Source: Ancrocorticia sp047501485 (GTDB lineage Bacteria > Actinomycetota > Actinomycetes > Actinomycetales > Actinomycetaceae). From it: a stretch of 64,000 nucleotides of DNA. The notes under the pieces are model-generated. The model did not search any database, was not told the origin of the DNA, and worked only from the letters and a program-made list of their open reading frames with translations. Numbering within the stretch: the first letter of the stretch is position 1; each line of letters starts with the position of its first letter. The translations under genes were made by a program, and so were the position numbers. The stretch is from positions 74,357 to 138,356 of the forward strand of contig JAZDRN010000006.1 in assembly GCA_047501485.1 (NCBI GenBank), given 5' to 3'. This document shows positions 17,451-25,242 of the stretch, piece by piece.

Positions 17451-17910
17451 AGCTTCCGCGCCGGGAATCAGCCACACGGCCACCGGAGGACGCAAACCGG
17501 TTCCAGGTCTCCTCCCGGTTCCAAGTCTCCTCAAGTTCCACCCCGGGCACCGAGCACCAGCCGCAACCCCAACTACGGTCATCCCCAGATCTCCAGCCAG
17601 CTCCCTATCAACAATTGGCACCCCAACCAGCACCAGCACCCCGGCTACAGCCAGCACCCTGGCTACGGCCAGCACCCCGGCTACAGCCAACACCCCGGCT
17701 ACAGCCAACACCCCGGCTACGGCCAGCACCAGCCCTCCCAGCGGGAAGGCCAGTGTCGGCGCCCTAGCCAACACCACCCCCAGCCCGCTACGGCCAACCA
17801 GCACCAGCAGTGCACACCAGACCGGCTTTCCAGACGAGCGGCCGAAACTAGCGAGGGCTGGTTTTTGGTATCCACCGAGCTTGCCCCGCCGCTCGCTTTT
17901 CCGTGTTTTT
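17448..17910 (+). pseudogene. Remnant of a Gln/His/Pro/Gly/Tyr repeat protein
   Basis: One plus-strand frame, closed by stops at both ends and without any ATG, GTG or TTG start, contains NPNYGHPQISSQ and then five to six tandem QHPGYS/QHPGYG units coded by 18-bp DNA repeats (17638-17727). Nearly all third codon positions in this frame are G or C, which shows coding history. Repeats of this Q-x-P-G-Y-G type form the flexible N-terminal tails of several actinobacterial membrane proteins. No downstream membrane domain follows; the frame decays into low-information sequence. The minus-strand Val/Ala/Leu frame across the same repeats is an artefact. Confidence 0.55.
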
Positions 17911-17935
17911 TCTAGGGCAGGAAGAAGAATCCACC

Positions 17936-18157
17936 GCAATCCACAGCCGTTCCGAAATTCTCCACAGTTTTTCTCGTCCACAGCTGTGGGTATGTCTGTG
18001 GATAGTTACACGAGTGTCATTCCCTCCCCCACCCCGAAAACGCGCCAATTCCTCGAGAAGTCACCGAAAGCGTCACTCGGGCACGAGCCTCAGCTCCGCC
18101 CAGATGTCCACAGCCGGCACCATTCTGTGGGAAAGGTATTCCACACTCTGTGCATAA
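17936..18157. other. Cluster of DnaA-box-like 9-mers (possible origin-related site)
   Basis: Within about 220 bases there are nine sequences close to TTATCCACA. Plus strand: TTCTCCACA (17958), TCGTCCACA (17974), ATGTCCACA (18104), TATTCCACA (18137) and CAATCCACA (17938). Minus strand: CTATCCACA (17997-18005), ATACCCACA (17984-17992), TTTCCCACA (18126-18134) and TTATGCACA (18149-18157). Five of them differ from the consensus at one base only. No gene overlaps. DnaA boxes in both orientations in a gene-free stretch are the hallmark of oriC or of a DnaA-titration site. The usual dnaA/dnaN neighbours are not in this window. Confidence 0.5.
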
Positions 18158-18239
18158 GTCTGTGGGCAGGGAAAAGGGGGCCCGGCACGTGAATGCCAGG
18201 CCCCCTTTCGATCTATCTCTACCGGTATCCCGGAAGGCG

Positions 18240-18986
18240 TTACCGGTATCCCCAGAAGAAGAGCCCCACGAGGACTGCGGCTGCCACCACGATCACTGCG
18301 GTGTCGCGCCATCGCCTTCGCGGCGGGGACATCTGAGCCCTGCCGACCATCATGAGGCCCATGAGGGCCGCACCCATGACCAACCCACCGACGTGGGATT
18401 GCCACGAGATATTCATGCCGGGGACGAATCCCAACGCCAGGTTCGCGACGATGACGACCAACAGGCTCGTCGCATCCGAACCGAGATGCCGCACCAACAG
18501 GAAGAACGCCCCGAAGACGCCGAAGACCGCTCCAGAGGCGCCCACCGTGGGCGTGATCCAGCTCTGTCCCGATGGATCGGCCGTCAGCAGGACGGCGATA
18601 TTCCCGGCAACCGCCGAAAGCAGGTAGATCGCGAAGAATCGCAGCCGCCCGATGATCGGCTCCAAAGCGGAGCCGACGAGCCACAGCGCATACATGTTGA
18701 AAAGCAGATGCCAGAAACCCGCGTGCAGGAAGGTGGAGCCCAGGAAACGGTATGGCTGGATTTCACCGAGAGTCGGTGCGAATACCAGTGCGGCACCGAC
18801 CTGTTGACTGATGAGCTCCGCGAACGCCACCAGAACGCAAATGGCTATGAGGCTCAACGTGACGACGGGCTGTTTGCCCGGTCGGACCCCTAACCATGCG
18901 CCGAGTCGCCTAAAGCCACTGGACCGTCCCGCTGGACCGGAGTTCTCGTCGGGAGATCCAGCCCCAGAGGCTTGAGGTGGGATCAT
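18240..18986 (-). CDS. Rhomboid-family intramembrane serine protease
   Basis: 248 residues with six or seven membrane helices. HLLFNMYAL (His93, Asn97) gives the oxyanion residues, TVGASGAVFG the nucleophile Ser151 (GxSG), and SHVGGLVMG the catalytic His198, so the dyad is complete. The gene lies next to the cyclophilin gene as in many Actinobacteria. AAGGAAC lies a few bases before the ATG at 18986. Substrates are unknown. Confidence 0.93.
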   Translation of the reverse strand: MIPPQASGAGSPDENSGPAGRSSGFRRLGAWLGVRPGKQPVVTLSLIAICVLVAFAELISQQVGAALVFAPTLGEIQPYRFLGSTFLHAGFWHLLFNMYALWLVGSALEPIIGRLRFFAIYLLSAVAGNIAVLLTADPSGQSWITPTVGASGAVFGVFGAFFLLVRHLGSDATSLLVVIVANLALGFVPGMNISWQSHVGGLVMGAALMGLMMVGRAQMSPPRRRWRDTAVIVVAAAVLVGLFFWGYR

Positions 18987-18996
18987 GTGCGGTTCC

Positions 18997-19518
18997 TTAC
19001 TCCGAAACCGAGATCGACTCGATGACAACGTCGTCGACCGGACGGTCGTTGCGGCCGGTAGGAACCAGGCCGATTTCGTCGACGACGGCCTTGGAGGCAT
19101 CATCGACGACCTTTCCGAAGATGGTGTGGTTGCCCATGAGCCACGGTGTGGGCGCCACGGTGATGAAGAACTGTGAGCCGTTCGTGCCCCGGCCGAAACG
19201 CTTGCCTGCGTTCGCCATGGCGAGGATGTAAGGATCGTTGAAGTTGAGTTCGGGGTGGATTTCGTCGTCGAACGCATAGCCGGGCCCGCCCGTGCCAGTT
19301 CCGAGGGGATCGCCGCCCTGAATCATGAAGTTGGAGATAACGCGATGGAAGATGACGCCGTCGTAGAGTGGATCGGTGGTCTTCTCGCCGGTCTCGGGAT
19401 TGAGCCATTCGCGCTTGCCGGTTGCCAACTCAACGAAGTTCGCAACGGTCTTGGGGGCATGGTTCGGGTACAGTTCGACGACGATGTCGCCGTGATTCGT
19501 ATGCAAGGTTGCTTCCAT
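18997..19518 (-). CDS. ppiA: Peptidyl-prolyl cis-trans isomerase, cyclophilin type
   Basis: 173 residues, a single cyclophilin domain. It contains NHGDIVVELYPNHAPKTVAN at the start, FHRVISNFMIQGGDP (catalytic Arg, Phe, Gln) and NGSQFFITVAPTPWL. No signal peptide is seen, so it acts in the cytoplasm on proline bonds during folding. A longer frame starting at 19581 would add 21 residues (MDPQVDLV...) with no family match. GGGAG lies 10 bases before the ATG at 19518. It lies 10 bases upstream of the rhomboid start and is transcribed in the same direction. Confidence 0.94.
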   Translation of the reverse strand: MEATLHTNHGDIVVELYPNHAPKTVANFVELATGKREWLNPETGEKTTDPLYDGVIFHRVISNFMIQGGDPLGTGTGGPGYAFDDEIHPELNFNDPYILAMANAGKRFGRGTNGSQFFITVAPTPWLMGNHTIFGKVVDDASKAVVDEIGLVPTGRNDRPVDDVVIESISVSE

Positions 19519-19827
19519 AGAGTCAATACTCCCATATGGGACTCCACGGCGCTCTCTCACGAGATCAACCTGCGGATCCATCTATTGCGCTCCGGAACCG
19601 GCCCGAATTCCCGCCAAGGCAACGATTCACCTGCTAGCGCCGCCGTGGACCACATGGCGTTCTGTAACCATCATGGATGTTGGCTCAGCGCGTAAGTTGG
19701 CGAAACTTTGTCGATAAGGCTGACATTTACCCGTCCTCTCGGCAAAATAGTAGGTATCAAAGCGCTTTCCCGGTGCTTGCGCAGTCAAACAGACTGCCGC
19801 ATTGGGAAGAAGATTAAGGAGGTCGGT

Positions 19828-20805
19828 ATGTTCTGCCGAAAGAAGAGGGCCGCAAAGAAGGCCAGCAAACAAGCTTCGGCCGCTGGAAAGCAGGCTGCTG
19901 CCCTCGCCACCCAAATGGCAGCCCAGGCACAGGATCTGGCTTCACAGGGTATCGACTGGGCAGGACCCCGCGTGGAAGACGCCGCGGACAAGCTCCGCCC
20001 GGTGCTCAAGGACGCGAAGAAGAAGGCCGGTGTCCTCGCCGATCAGGCGCAGGATCTCGCCCACCAGGGCATCGAATGGGCAACGCCGCGCGTCGAGGAC
20101 GCCGCGGACAAGCTTCGTCCAGTCGTCGACGACGCCAAGGTGAAGGCGGGTCAGCTCGCAGGTCAGGCGCAGGGCTTGGCACAGCAGGGAGTGGTCTGGG
20201 CCGCGCCTCGCGTGGAGGATGCGAAGTCCAAGGCCGCCGAAGCCAAGGACAAGGTGGTCACCGAGTACATTCCCAAGGCCAAGCGCATCGCCAAGGCGGC
20301 TAGCGACGCGGCGCGCGAAACCGACGGCGATCTCAAGACCCGGGCGTTGGCAATCCAGGAGTCGGCCTCGAAGGCGCTGTCGGAGCCGGCACCGAAGAAG
20401 AAGCGCGGTCGCAAGGCCCTGGCCTTCATCGGTGCTATCGGTGCCATCGGCGGCACGGTGTTCTTCTTCTGGAAGCGCAGCCAACCTGTCGAGGACCCGT
20501 GGGCCGAGGCCTACTGGGAGGACGTCAAGGAGTCCGCGCCCGCGCCCGTCGCCGAGAAGGCCGAGGACGTTGCGGAGAAGGTAGCCGATAAGGCAGACGC
20601 CGCCGCAGGCAAGGCAGACGAGCTCAAGGCTAAGGCGGAAAGCAAGGTTGACTCCGCTGCCGACAAGGCCGAAGAGGTCAAGGAGAAGGCCGAAGACAAG
20701 GCCGAAGACGCTGCCGCCAAGACCGAGGCAACCGCGAAAGAGGCCGAGGAAGCGGCAGCCGACGCGGCCAACAAGGCGAAGCACGCGGCCGATAAGGGCA
20801 ACTGA
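19828..20805 (+). CDS. Ala/Lys-rich amphipathic repeat protein with one membrane helix
   Basis: 325 residues. A perfect AGGAGG stands 5 bases before the ATG. Residues about 28-150 hold three imperfect 39-residue repeats, each with AQAQDLA-x-QGI-x-WA-x-PRVEDAADKLRPV. Then comes a basic stretch (KKKRGRKALAF), one membrane helix (IGAIGAIGGTVFFFW), and a tail almost entirely of Ala, Lys, Glu and Asp (KAEDVAEKVADKADAAAGKA) that should form a long coiled coil. It resembles LEA-like or apolipoprotein-like stress and membrane-surface proteins by composition only. Function is unknown. Paired hairpins follow the stop. Confidence 0.8.
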   Translation: MFCRKKRAAKKASKQASAAGKQAAALATQMAAQAQDLASQGIDWAGPRVEDAADKLRPVLKDAKKKAGVLADQAQDLAHQGIEWATPRVEDAADKLRPVVDDAKVKAGQLAGQAQGLAQQGVVWAAPRVEDAKSKAAEAKDKVVTEYIPKAKRIAKAASDAARETDGDLKTRALAIQESASKALSEPAPKKKRGRKALAFIGAIGAIGGTVFFFWKRSQPVEDPWAEAYWEDVKESAPAPVAEKAEDVAEKVADKADAAAGKADELKAKAESKVDSAADKAEEVKEKAEDKAEDAAAKTEATAKEAEEAAADAANKAKHAADKGN

Positions 20806-20835
20806 AGCCGGTAAAGGCAACTGACTAGGGGGGCG

Positions 20836-20906
20836 ACCAGCTCAGTCGAGCTGGTTCTAGCCGGACGTGAAGCTGGGGAGCATCTTGCGAGATGCTCCCC
20901 AGCTTC
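20836..20906. terminator. Two hairpins after the repeat-protein gene
   Basis: A small hairpin CCAGCTC-AGTC-GAGCTGG (about 20837-20854) is followed by a perfect 17-bp stem at 20869-20906 (GAAGCTGGGGAGCATCT, loop TGCG). There is no T run, so termination would depend on the stem alone. Confidence 0.55.
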
Positions 20907-20920
20907 ATATGTGCCCGCCG

Positions 20921-21062
20921 TGTGCTCCCGTGAGCGGAGAAGAACATGGCCCGGATCCAAAGATCGTCACCGGAATTACCTCCGCGTGTGCGGAGAAGAG
21001 CGGTCTCGGCGGCGGTGAGGGGTGCCGTACAGGGAACTACCTCCGCAGGGCCGGAAGCGAAT
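20921..21062. CRISPR. Possible degenerate type I-E-like repeats (three units)
   Basis: Three related segments: TCCCGTGAGCGGAGAAGAAC (20926), TCCGCGTGTGCGGAGAAGAG (20981) and TCCGCAGGGCCGGAAGCGAA (21042). The middle one has the TCCGC-GTGT-GCGGA hairpin of actinobacterial type I-E repeats. The spacing from second to third is 61 bases, the normal I-E period; first to second is 56. No cas gene is in the window. It may be a decayed array or chance similarity. Confidence 0.3.
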
Positions 21063-21235
21063 CCTCGAGCCGGCACCAGGAGTGAGCTCAACATAGTACC
21101 GAAGTCCTAGAAAACACAGCACCACAAGAGAATTCCCTTAAGAAGGTGACCACTGTCTGATACTGAAGCATTGTGGAAACAAGAGGAGGCATATTCTGGC
21201 GCCAATCTACAGCGCCATGCAGAAAGAAGCAGCCA

Positions 21236-22453
21236 ATGTCCGGTATGACCCTCGCTGAAGCAAAGCAAGCTGTTCGCGACGAACTCGACAAGCGCAGGGA
21301 CGAGATCCTCGAACTCAATCACGCGATCCACGCAGACCCGGAGATCTCCTGGGAGGAGCATCGCGCAGCCGCCAGGATCTCCGATTACCTGCGGAGGGCC
21401 GGGTTCGACGTAGAGCTGGGCGTATATGGCTGTGACACCGCTTTCGAGGCGAGCATCGGCGACGGAGATTTAACCGTCACCCTGTGTTCGGAATACGACG
21501 CTCTGCCCGCAATCGGCCACGGTTGCGGGCACAATGTCATCGCCACAGTGGGAGTCGGGGCTGCCGTTGCCCTCGCTCCGCTCGTGAAAGAAGCCGGCCT
21601 GCGCCTCAAGCTGCTCGGCACCCCGGCCGAGGAACACGGCGGCGGCAAGTGCACCATGCTGCGCGAGGGCGCCTGGGAGGATTCGGATTTCTCCATGATG
21701 GTGCACGGCATGACGGGGCAGGACACCTCTGCAGCCATGAAGATCTACACCGCTGTGGATCGCTTCAAGGTCACCCTGCACGGACTCGGCGCCCATGCCG
21801 CCGCGGCACCCTGGAACGGGCTCAGCGCCACCTCCGCCGCGGCGCTGTCCCTCAATGCCATCGCCTTCCTGCGTCAGCACATGGTGCCCGGGGTCAACAT
21901 GAATGCCTACATCGAGGAGTCCGGCCACGCCACGAACATCATCGCGGAGCGGGCGGTGGTGCAGGTCGAGGTGCGCGCCCTGGAAGTCGATACCTGGCGC
22001 GACGTCAAGAAGCGCGTTCTCAAGTGCTTCGAGGGCGCGGCCATCGCCACCGGATGCACCTGGGAATGGGAAGCCACCGAGAATGCCTATGCGCCGGTGG
22101 ATCCGGACAAGATGCTCGCAGGCCTGTGGGATGACAACCTGCGGGCTCTCGGCCGTGAACCGATCGAATTCTCCGGGCTCGGGGGAGGCTCCACCGACAT
22201 GGGCAACGTGACCCAGGTTCTTCCGGCAATCCACCCGATGATCGCCTTCCTCGGCGAAGACGCTGTTCCCCACACCCGGGACTTCACCGCTGCCGCCATC
22301 ACCCCGGCGGCCGATAAAGCGACGATCGACGGCGCCACCGCTCTCGCCTTCACCACGCTTGACGTAGCCCTCAACCAGGAGCTGCGCATGCACTATCAGA
22401 CTCTCAAGGCGGCACGCCCGGCAGGCGCCACGCAGATAAGCCTCGAGGCCTAG
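21236..22453 (+). CDS. M20-family amidohydrolase (AbgB/PM20D2-like)
   Basis: 405 residues. Zinc peptidase M20 signature: CSEYDALP at 84-91, GHGCGHN at 94-100 and PAEEHGGGK at 130-138. A dimerisation (lid) domain sits in the middle with GLGAHAAAAPW, and SGLGGGSTDMGNV and HTRDF near the end supply the remaining ligands. The HGCGHN form groups it with aminobenzoyl-glutamate or acyl-amino-acid hydrolases rather than with DapE. It is followed by a DUF3100 membrane protein 46 bases downstream in the same direction, presumably its transporter. The start at 21236 keeps the conserved N-terminus; the ribosome site there is weak. Confidence 0.9.
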   Translation: MSGMTLAEAKQAVRDELDKRRDEILELNHAIHADPEISWEEHRAAARISDYLRRAGFDVELGVYGCDTAFEASIGDGDLTVTLCSEYDALPAIGHGCGHNVIATVGVGAAVALAPLVKEAGLRLKLLGTPAEEHGGGKCTMLREGAWEDSDFSMMVHGMTGQDTSAAMKIYTAVDRFKVTLHGLGAHAAAAPWNGLSATSAAALSLNAIAFLRQHMVPGVNMNAYIEESGHATNIIAERAVVQVEVRALEVDTWRDVKKRVLKCFEGAAIATGCTWEWEATENAYAPVDPDKMLAGLWDDNLRALGREPIEFSGLGGGSTDMGNVTQVLPAIHPMIAFLGEDAVPHTRDFTAAAITPAADKATIDGATALAFTTLDVALNQELRMHYQTLKAARPAGATQISLEA

Positions 22454-22499
22454 ACTCTTTCAATTTTGGGCTCCGCCCCCTCACGACAAGAGACGCATC

Positions 22500-23912
22500 A
22501 TGACCGTTAATCCCCCTGTAGGGGAGGCCCAGCCGGCCTCCGCTACCCCCGCTTCTGGTTTGAGCATGACGTTCGCCGACAAGCGCCTTTGGGCGCTCAT
22601 CGGCATCCTTCTTCTCCTGGCCACGGCCGCCCAGCTGATCGGCGAAGTCGAGATCCCTCTGGGCTCGACCCTCTCCCTCACTCTCCTTCCGATGATATGG
22701 GCGATCCTGGGTGGCGGCCTGATCTCGGGCAACCCATGGAAGCCACTGCCATTGCCTATGCAGGAGGCCGCCGGGGTCATCATGGGCGTAGCCGTCCTGC
22801 TCCTGGGCGCCCGGCTCTCCTTCAACATCGGCCCCAATATCCCCACCCTGCTCGACGCCGGTCCAGCTCTGTTACTGCAAGAGGTCGGCCATCTCTTCGG
22901 GACTCTGCTTCTGGCGCTGCCGCTCGCCGTCGCTCTGAGAATGGGACCGGCGACGATCGGCGCCACCTTCTCCATCGATCGCGAAGCCTCATTCGCCATG
23001 GTCTCAGAGCGCTACGGGGCCAAATCACCCCAGTATCAGGGCGTTCTCTCGATGTACGTGTTCGGTACCGTCTTCGGCGCCGTCATCATCAGCCTGATCA
23101 CCTCTCTGACGATGTCTTTGAACTGGCTTGACCCATTGGCGCTGGCCATGGGCTCTGGCGTTGGATCCGGGTCGATGATGGCGGCGGCCGCAGCTGTGAT
23201 CTCCAACGGCCATCCCGAGGTTGCCGACCAGGTATTGGCTCTGGCGGCCACCTCCAACCTCATCACCACCGTGTTGGGCCTGTATGTGGGCATCTGGATT
23301 GCCCTTCCAGCAGCAGATTGGCTGTATCGCCGCCTCACCGGAAACAAGAACCTTGCTCTGACGAAGGACGATCTGAAGAAACAGGCCAAAGAGTCGGGCG
23401 ACGACGAGGCTGCCGCCAAGGCCACAAAGCTGTTGAGTTCGGCTGTCAAGATCCCGCTGTGGACGATTCTGCTCATCCTTCTGGTCACGGGGGTCGCAGT
23501 CTCCCTCGTGGACCATGTCACCAACGAGGCCACCGCCGGAACGCCGATCAATATCGGCGGCATGATCCTCGGATGGGCGGTCATGATCGCCTTGACGGTC
23601 CTGGGCATCTACTGCTCGAAGTGGACGAAGGGCAAGCTGCCCGGTATCGCTGTTGTCATGACACTCGGCGCATACTTCACGTCGCCGGCATTCCCGTGGG
23701 CCGATACCATCGTGGCATACGCGGGCAACGTCAACACGATGGCCGTCATCACCATGCTGCTGGCGATTGCAGGACTCTCGCTCGGCAAGGACCTGCCCAT
23801 GCTCAAGGGCATCGGCTGGAAGATCATCCCGGTGGGGATCGTGGCCATCACGGCCTCCTTCCTCATCGCCGCCGTCATCGCGGAATTCGCGCTCGGCCTC
23901 TGGCACGTCTAG
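22500..23912 (+). CDS. DUF3100 membrane protein (putative transporter)
   Basis: 470 residues and about twelve membrane helices, opening with FADKRLWALIGILLLL and GSTLSLTLLPMIWAIL, the start typical of DUF3100 proteins. It contains a conserved central segment GPATIGATFSIDREASFAMVSERYG and GSGVGSGSMMAAAAAVIS. The long charged loop at about 280-305 (KKQAKESGDDEAAAKA) splits two halves. No function is established for the family. Its place right after an M20 hydrolase suggests import of the amide substrate. Confidence 0.85.
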   Translation: MTVNPPVGEAQPASATPASGLSMTFADKRLWALIGILLLLATAAQLIGEVEIPLGSTLSLTLLPMIWAILGGGLISGNPWKPLPLPMQEAAGVIMGVAVLLLGARLSFNIGPNIPTLLDAGPALLLQEVGHLFGTLLLALPLAVALRMGPATIGATFSIDREASFAMVSERYGAKSPQYQGVLSMYVFGTVFGAVIISLITSLTMSLNWLDPLALAMGSGVGSGSMMAAAAAVISNGHPEVADQVLALAATSNLITTVLGLYVGIWIALPAADWLYRRLTGNKNLALTKDDLKKQAKESGDDEAAAKATKLLSSAVKIPLWTILLILLVTGVAVSLVDHVTNEATAGTPINIGGMILGWAVMIALTVLGIYCSKWTKGKLPGIAVVMTLGAYFTSPAFPWADTIVAYAGNVNTMAVITMLLAIAGLSLGKDLPMLKGIGWKIIPVGIVAITASFLIAAVIAEFALGLWHV

Positions 23913-24018
23913 CGTTCTTGGCACGTCTGGTCCCGCCAGCAGATCCGGCACACACGGCGTGGAGATCCCAGCCCGCCTCGAGACTATTCACAGGTCTCAC
24001 CCGCAACCTATGCTAGAG

Positions 24019-24067
24019 GGGCCCTCGTATCTGACACGCAGATCCTTGGCGTCAGATACGAGGGCCC
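24019..24067. terminator. Long 17-bp hairpin before the Crp/Fnr gene
   Basis: GGGCCCTCGTATCTGAC and its exact complement flank a 15-base loop. No T tract follows. Placed 100 bases after the DUF3100 gene and 40 before the regulator gene, it probably ends the upstream transcript. Confidence 0.65.
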
Positions 24068-24107
24068 ATATAGCTCCAGCGATAGGAAGCGGAGGTGAGG
24101 GGCAGGC

Positions 24108-24899
24108 TTGGAAAACAAAGTTGGCTTGTCGCAGCGCAGAAGGTCACCGCTCACTATTCCAGCCGCCGATCCCGCGGCCTGCACACCAGAACTGCGCGTA
24201 AAGATGCTGGCCCGCACGTCACTTTTCCGCGACCTCGAGCCCGGTGAACTCGACGAGGTGAACACCCGTTGCCGAGCCCAGGGCTTCGGAGCCAACGAAG
24301 CGATCTACCATGCGGGTGACCCGGCAACTCGTATATACGTGGTGGTCCAAGGAGCCGCCAAGGCAGTCAGCCACGGCGACGGCGGGCGGGAAACCACCCT
24401 GGACATCTGTATTCCCGGCGATCTCATGGGAGCGGTACCGGCCTTGGGAGAACAAACCTATTCCGAAAGCACTTGGGCACTCATCCCCTCCTGCACCCTC
24501 TCTTTGGATTCCGAGCATTTCACAGAGATCATCAACGAGTTCCCCTCGATTGCCATGGCCACTCTCAAACACGTTTCGCGTCAACTACGTGACACCCGTT
24601 CAACGCTCCACCTGCTCGCCGGCGCCACGCTCGAACAACGGCTCGCATCAACACTGCACCTACTATCCACCCGGCTCGGACAGCCCTGGCATGGCAGCAC
24701 GCTCATCAGCATTCCCCTTTCGCGGGAAGACCTCGCAGCAATGATCGGGGCAGCACCCGAATCGGTCAGCCGACTCCTCAGCCTATGGCGCAAGGACGGC
24801 ATCATCGAATCCGGCAGACGTTGGATCGCCGTCTCCAACCCCGAGACACTTACTCGCCTCGCCTCCACCCCCTCCACCGGGCAAAATGCGGTTAACTGA
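24108..24899 (+). CDS. Crp/Fnr-family transcriptional regulator
   Basis: 263 residues. Cyclic-nucleotide-binding-like sensor domain from about residue 40 (LARTSLFRDLEPGELDEV, GDPATRIYVVVQGAAK), a dimerisation helix (KHVSRQLRDTRST), and a C-terminal winged helix with SREDLAAMIGAAPESVSRLLSLWRKDGII. The N-terminal leader contains a single cysteine (AACTPELRVK), too few for an Fnr iron-sulfur cluster by itself. GGAGGTGAGG precedes the TTG start. It lies upstream of a metal-binding protein and a P-type ATPase, and an Fnr-like palindrome overlaps its stop codon, so it probably controls those genes. Confidence 0.88.
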   Translation: MENKVGLSQRRRSPLTIPAADPAACTPELRVKMLARTSLFRDLEPGELDEVNTRCRAQGFGANEAIYHAGDPATRIYVVVQGAAKAVSHGDGGRETTLDICIPGDLMGAVPALGEQTYSESTWALIPSCTLSLDSEHFTEIINEFPSIAMATLKHVSRQLRDTRSTLHLLAGATLEQRLASTLHLLSTRLGQPWHGSTLISIPLSREDLAAMIGAAPESVSRLLSLWRKDGIIESGRRWIAVSNPETLTRLASTPSTGQNAVN

Positions 24900-24908
24900 T
24901 CTGGATCA
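24897..24908. promoter_or_regulatory. Candidate Crp/Fnr-type operator TGAT-N4-ATCA
   Basis: CTGATCTGGATCAT matches the symmetric Fnr half-site core TGAT-CTGG-ATCA with four central bases. It begins in the stop codon of the Crp/Fnr gene and lies about 70 bases before the HMA gene it would control. Confidence 0.5.
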
Positions 24909-24937
24909 TGGTTCGCCGTCGTCGTGAAGCCTAGATT

Positions 24938-24964
24938 CGTTTCCGTCAACACAAGACGGAAACG
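24938..24964. repeat. 10-bp inverted repeat in the leader of the HMA gene
   Basis: CGTTTCCGTC and GACGGAAACG are separated by AACACAA, ending 13 bases before the ATG at 24978, next to the ribosome site. It could be an operator or an RNA hairpin that affects translation. Confidence 0.55.
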
Positions 24965-24977
24965 AAAGGAACTCACA

Positions 24978-25214
24978 ATGTCCACAGCAACAACCACCCG
25001 CCATACCCTGCTGCGCGCCGAGGGCTTTTCCTGCCCCTCGTGCGTCTCGAAAATCGAAAAGCAGCTGGGGAAGCTGGACGGCGTCTCATCGGTGACGGTG
25101 CATTTTGCCTCGGCGCGTATCGAGATCACACACGATCCGGCGGTGATTCCAGTGGAGGCCCTCGTCTCTGCCGTGGAGAAGGCCGGCTACAAGGCCGCCC
25201 CCTCGGCATACTGA
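24978..25214 (+). CDS. Heavy-metal-associated (HMA) domain protein, CopZ-like
   Basis: 78 residues, one ferredoxin-like HMA domain. The metal site is GFSCPSCVSKIEK with the CxxC pair; the usual GMTC is replaced by GFSC. The domain closes with SAVEKAGYKA. It would deliver a soft metal (copper, zinc or cadmium class) to the P-type ATPase encoded 28 bases downstream. AAAGGA precedes the ATG. Confidence 0.9.
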   Translation: MSTATTTRHTLLRAEGFSCPSCVSKIEKQLGKLDGVSSVTVHFASARIEITHDPAVIPVEALVSAVEKAGYKAAPSAY

Positions 25215-25242
25215 GCCGCCGGGAGACGAGAAAGCAGATCTC

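Noticed and set aside
17638..17730. Tandem 18-bp repeats as a CRISPR array
   Set aside because: No spacers; the units are directly adjacent and code for a peptide repeat.
17448..17981. 177-codon minus-strand frame rich in LAVAGV repeats
   Set aside because: It is the reverse reading of the plus-strand QHPGYG repeats; codon third positions favour the plus strand and the ends have no family character.
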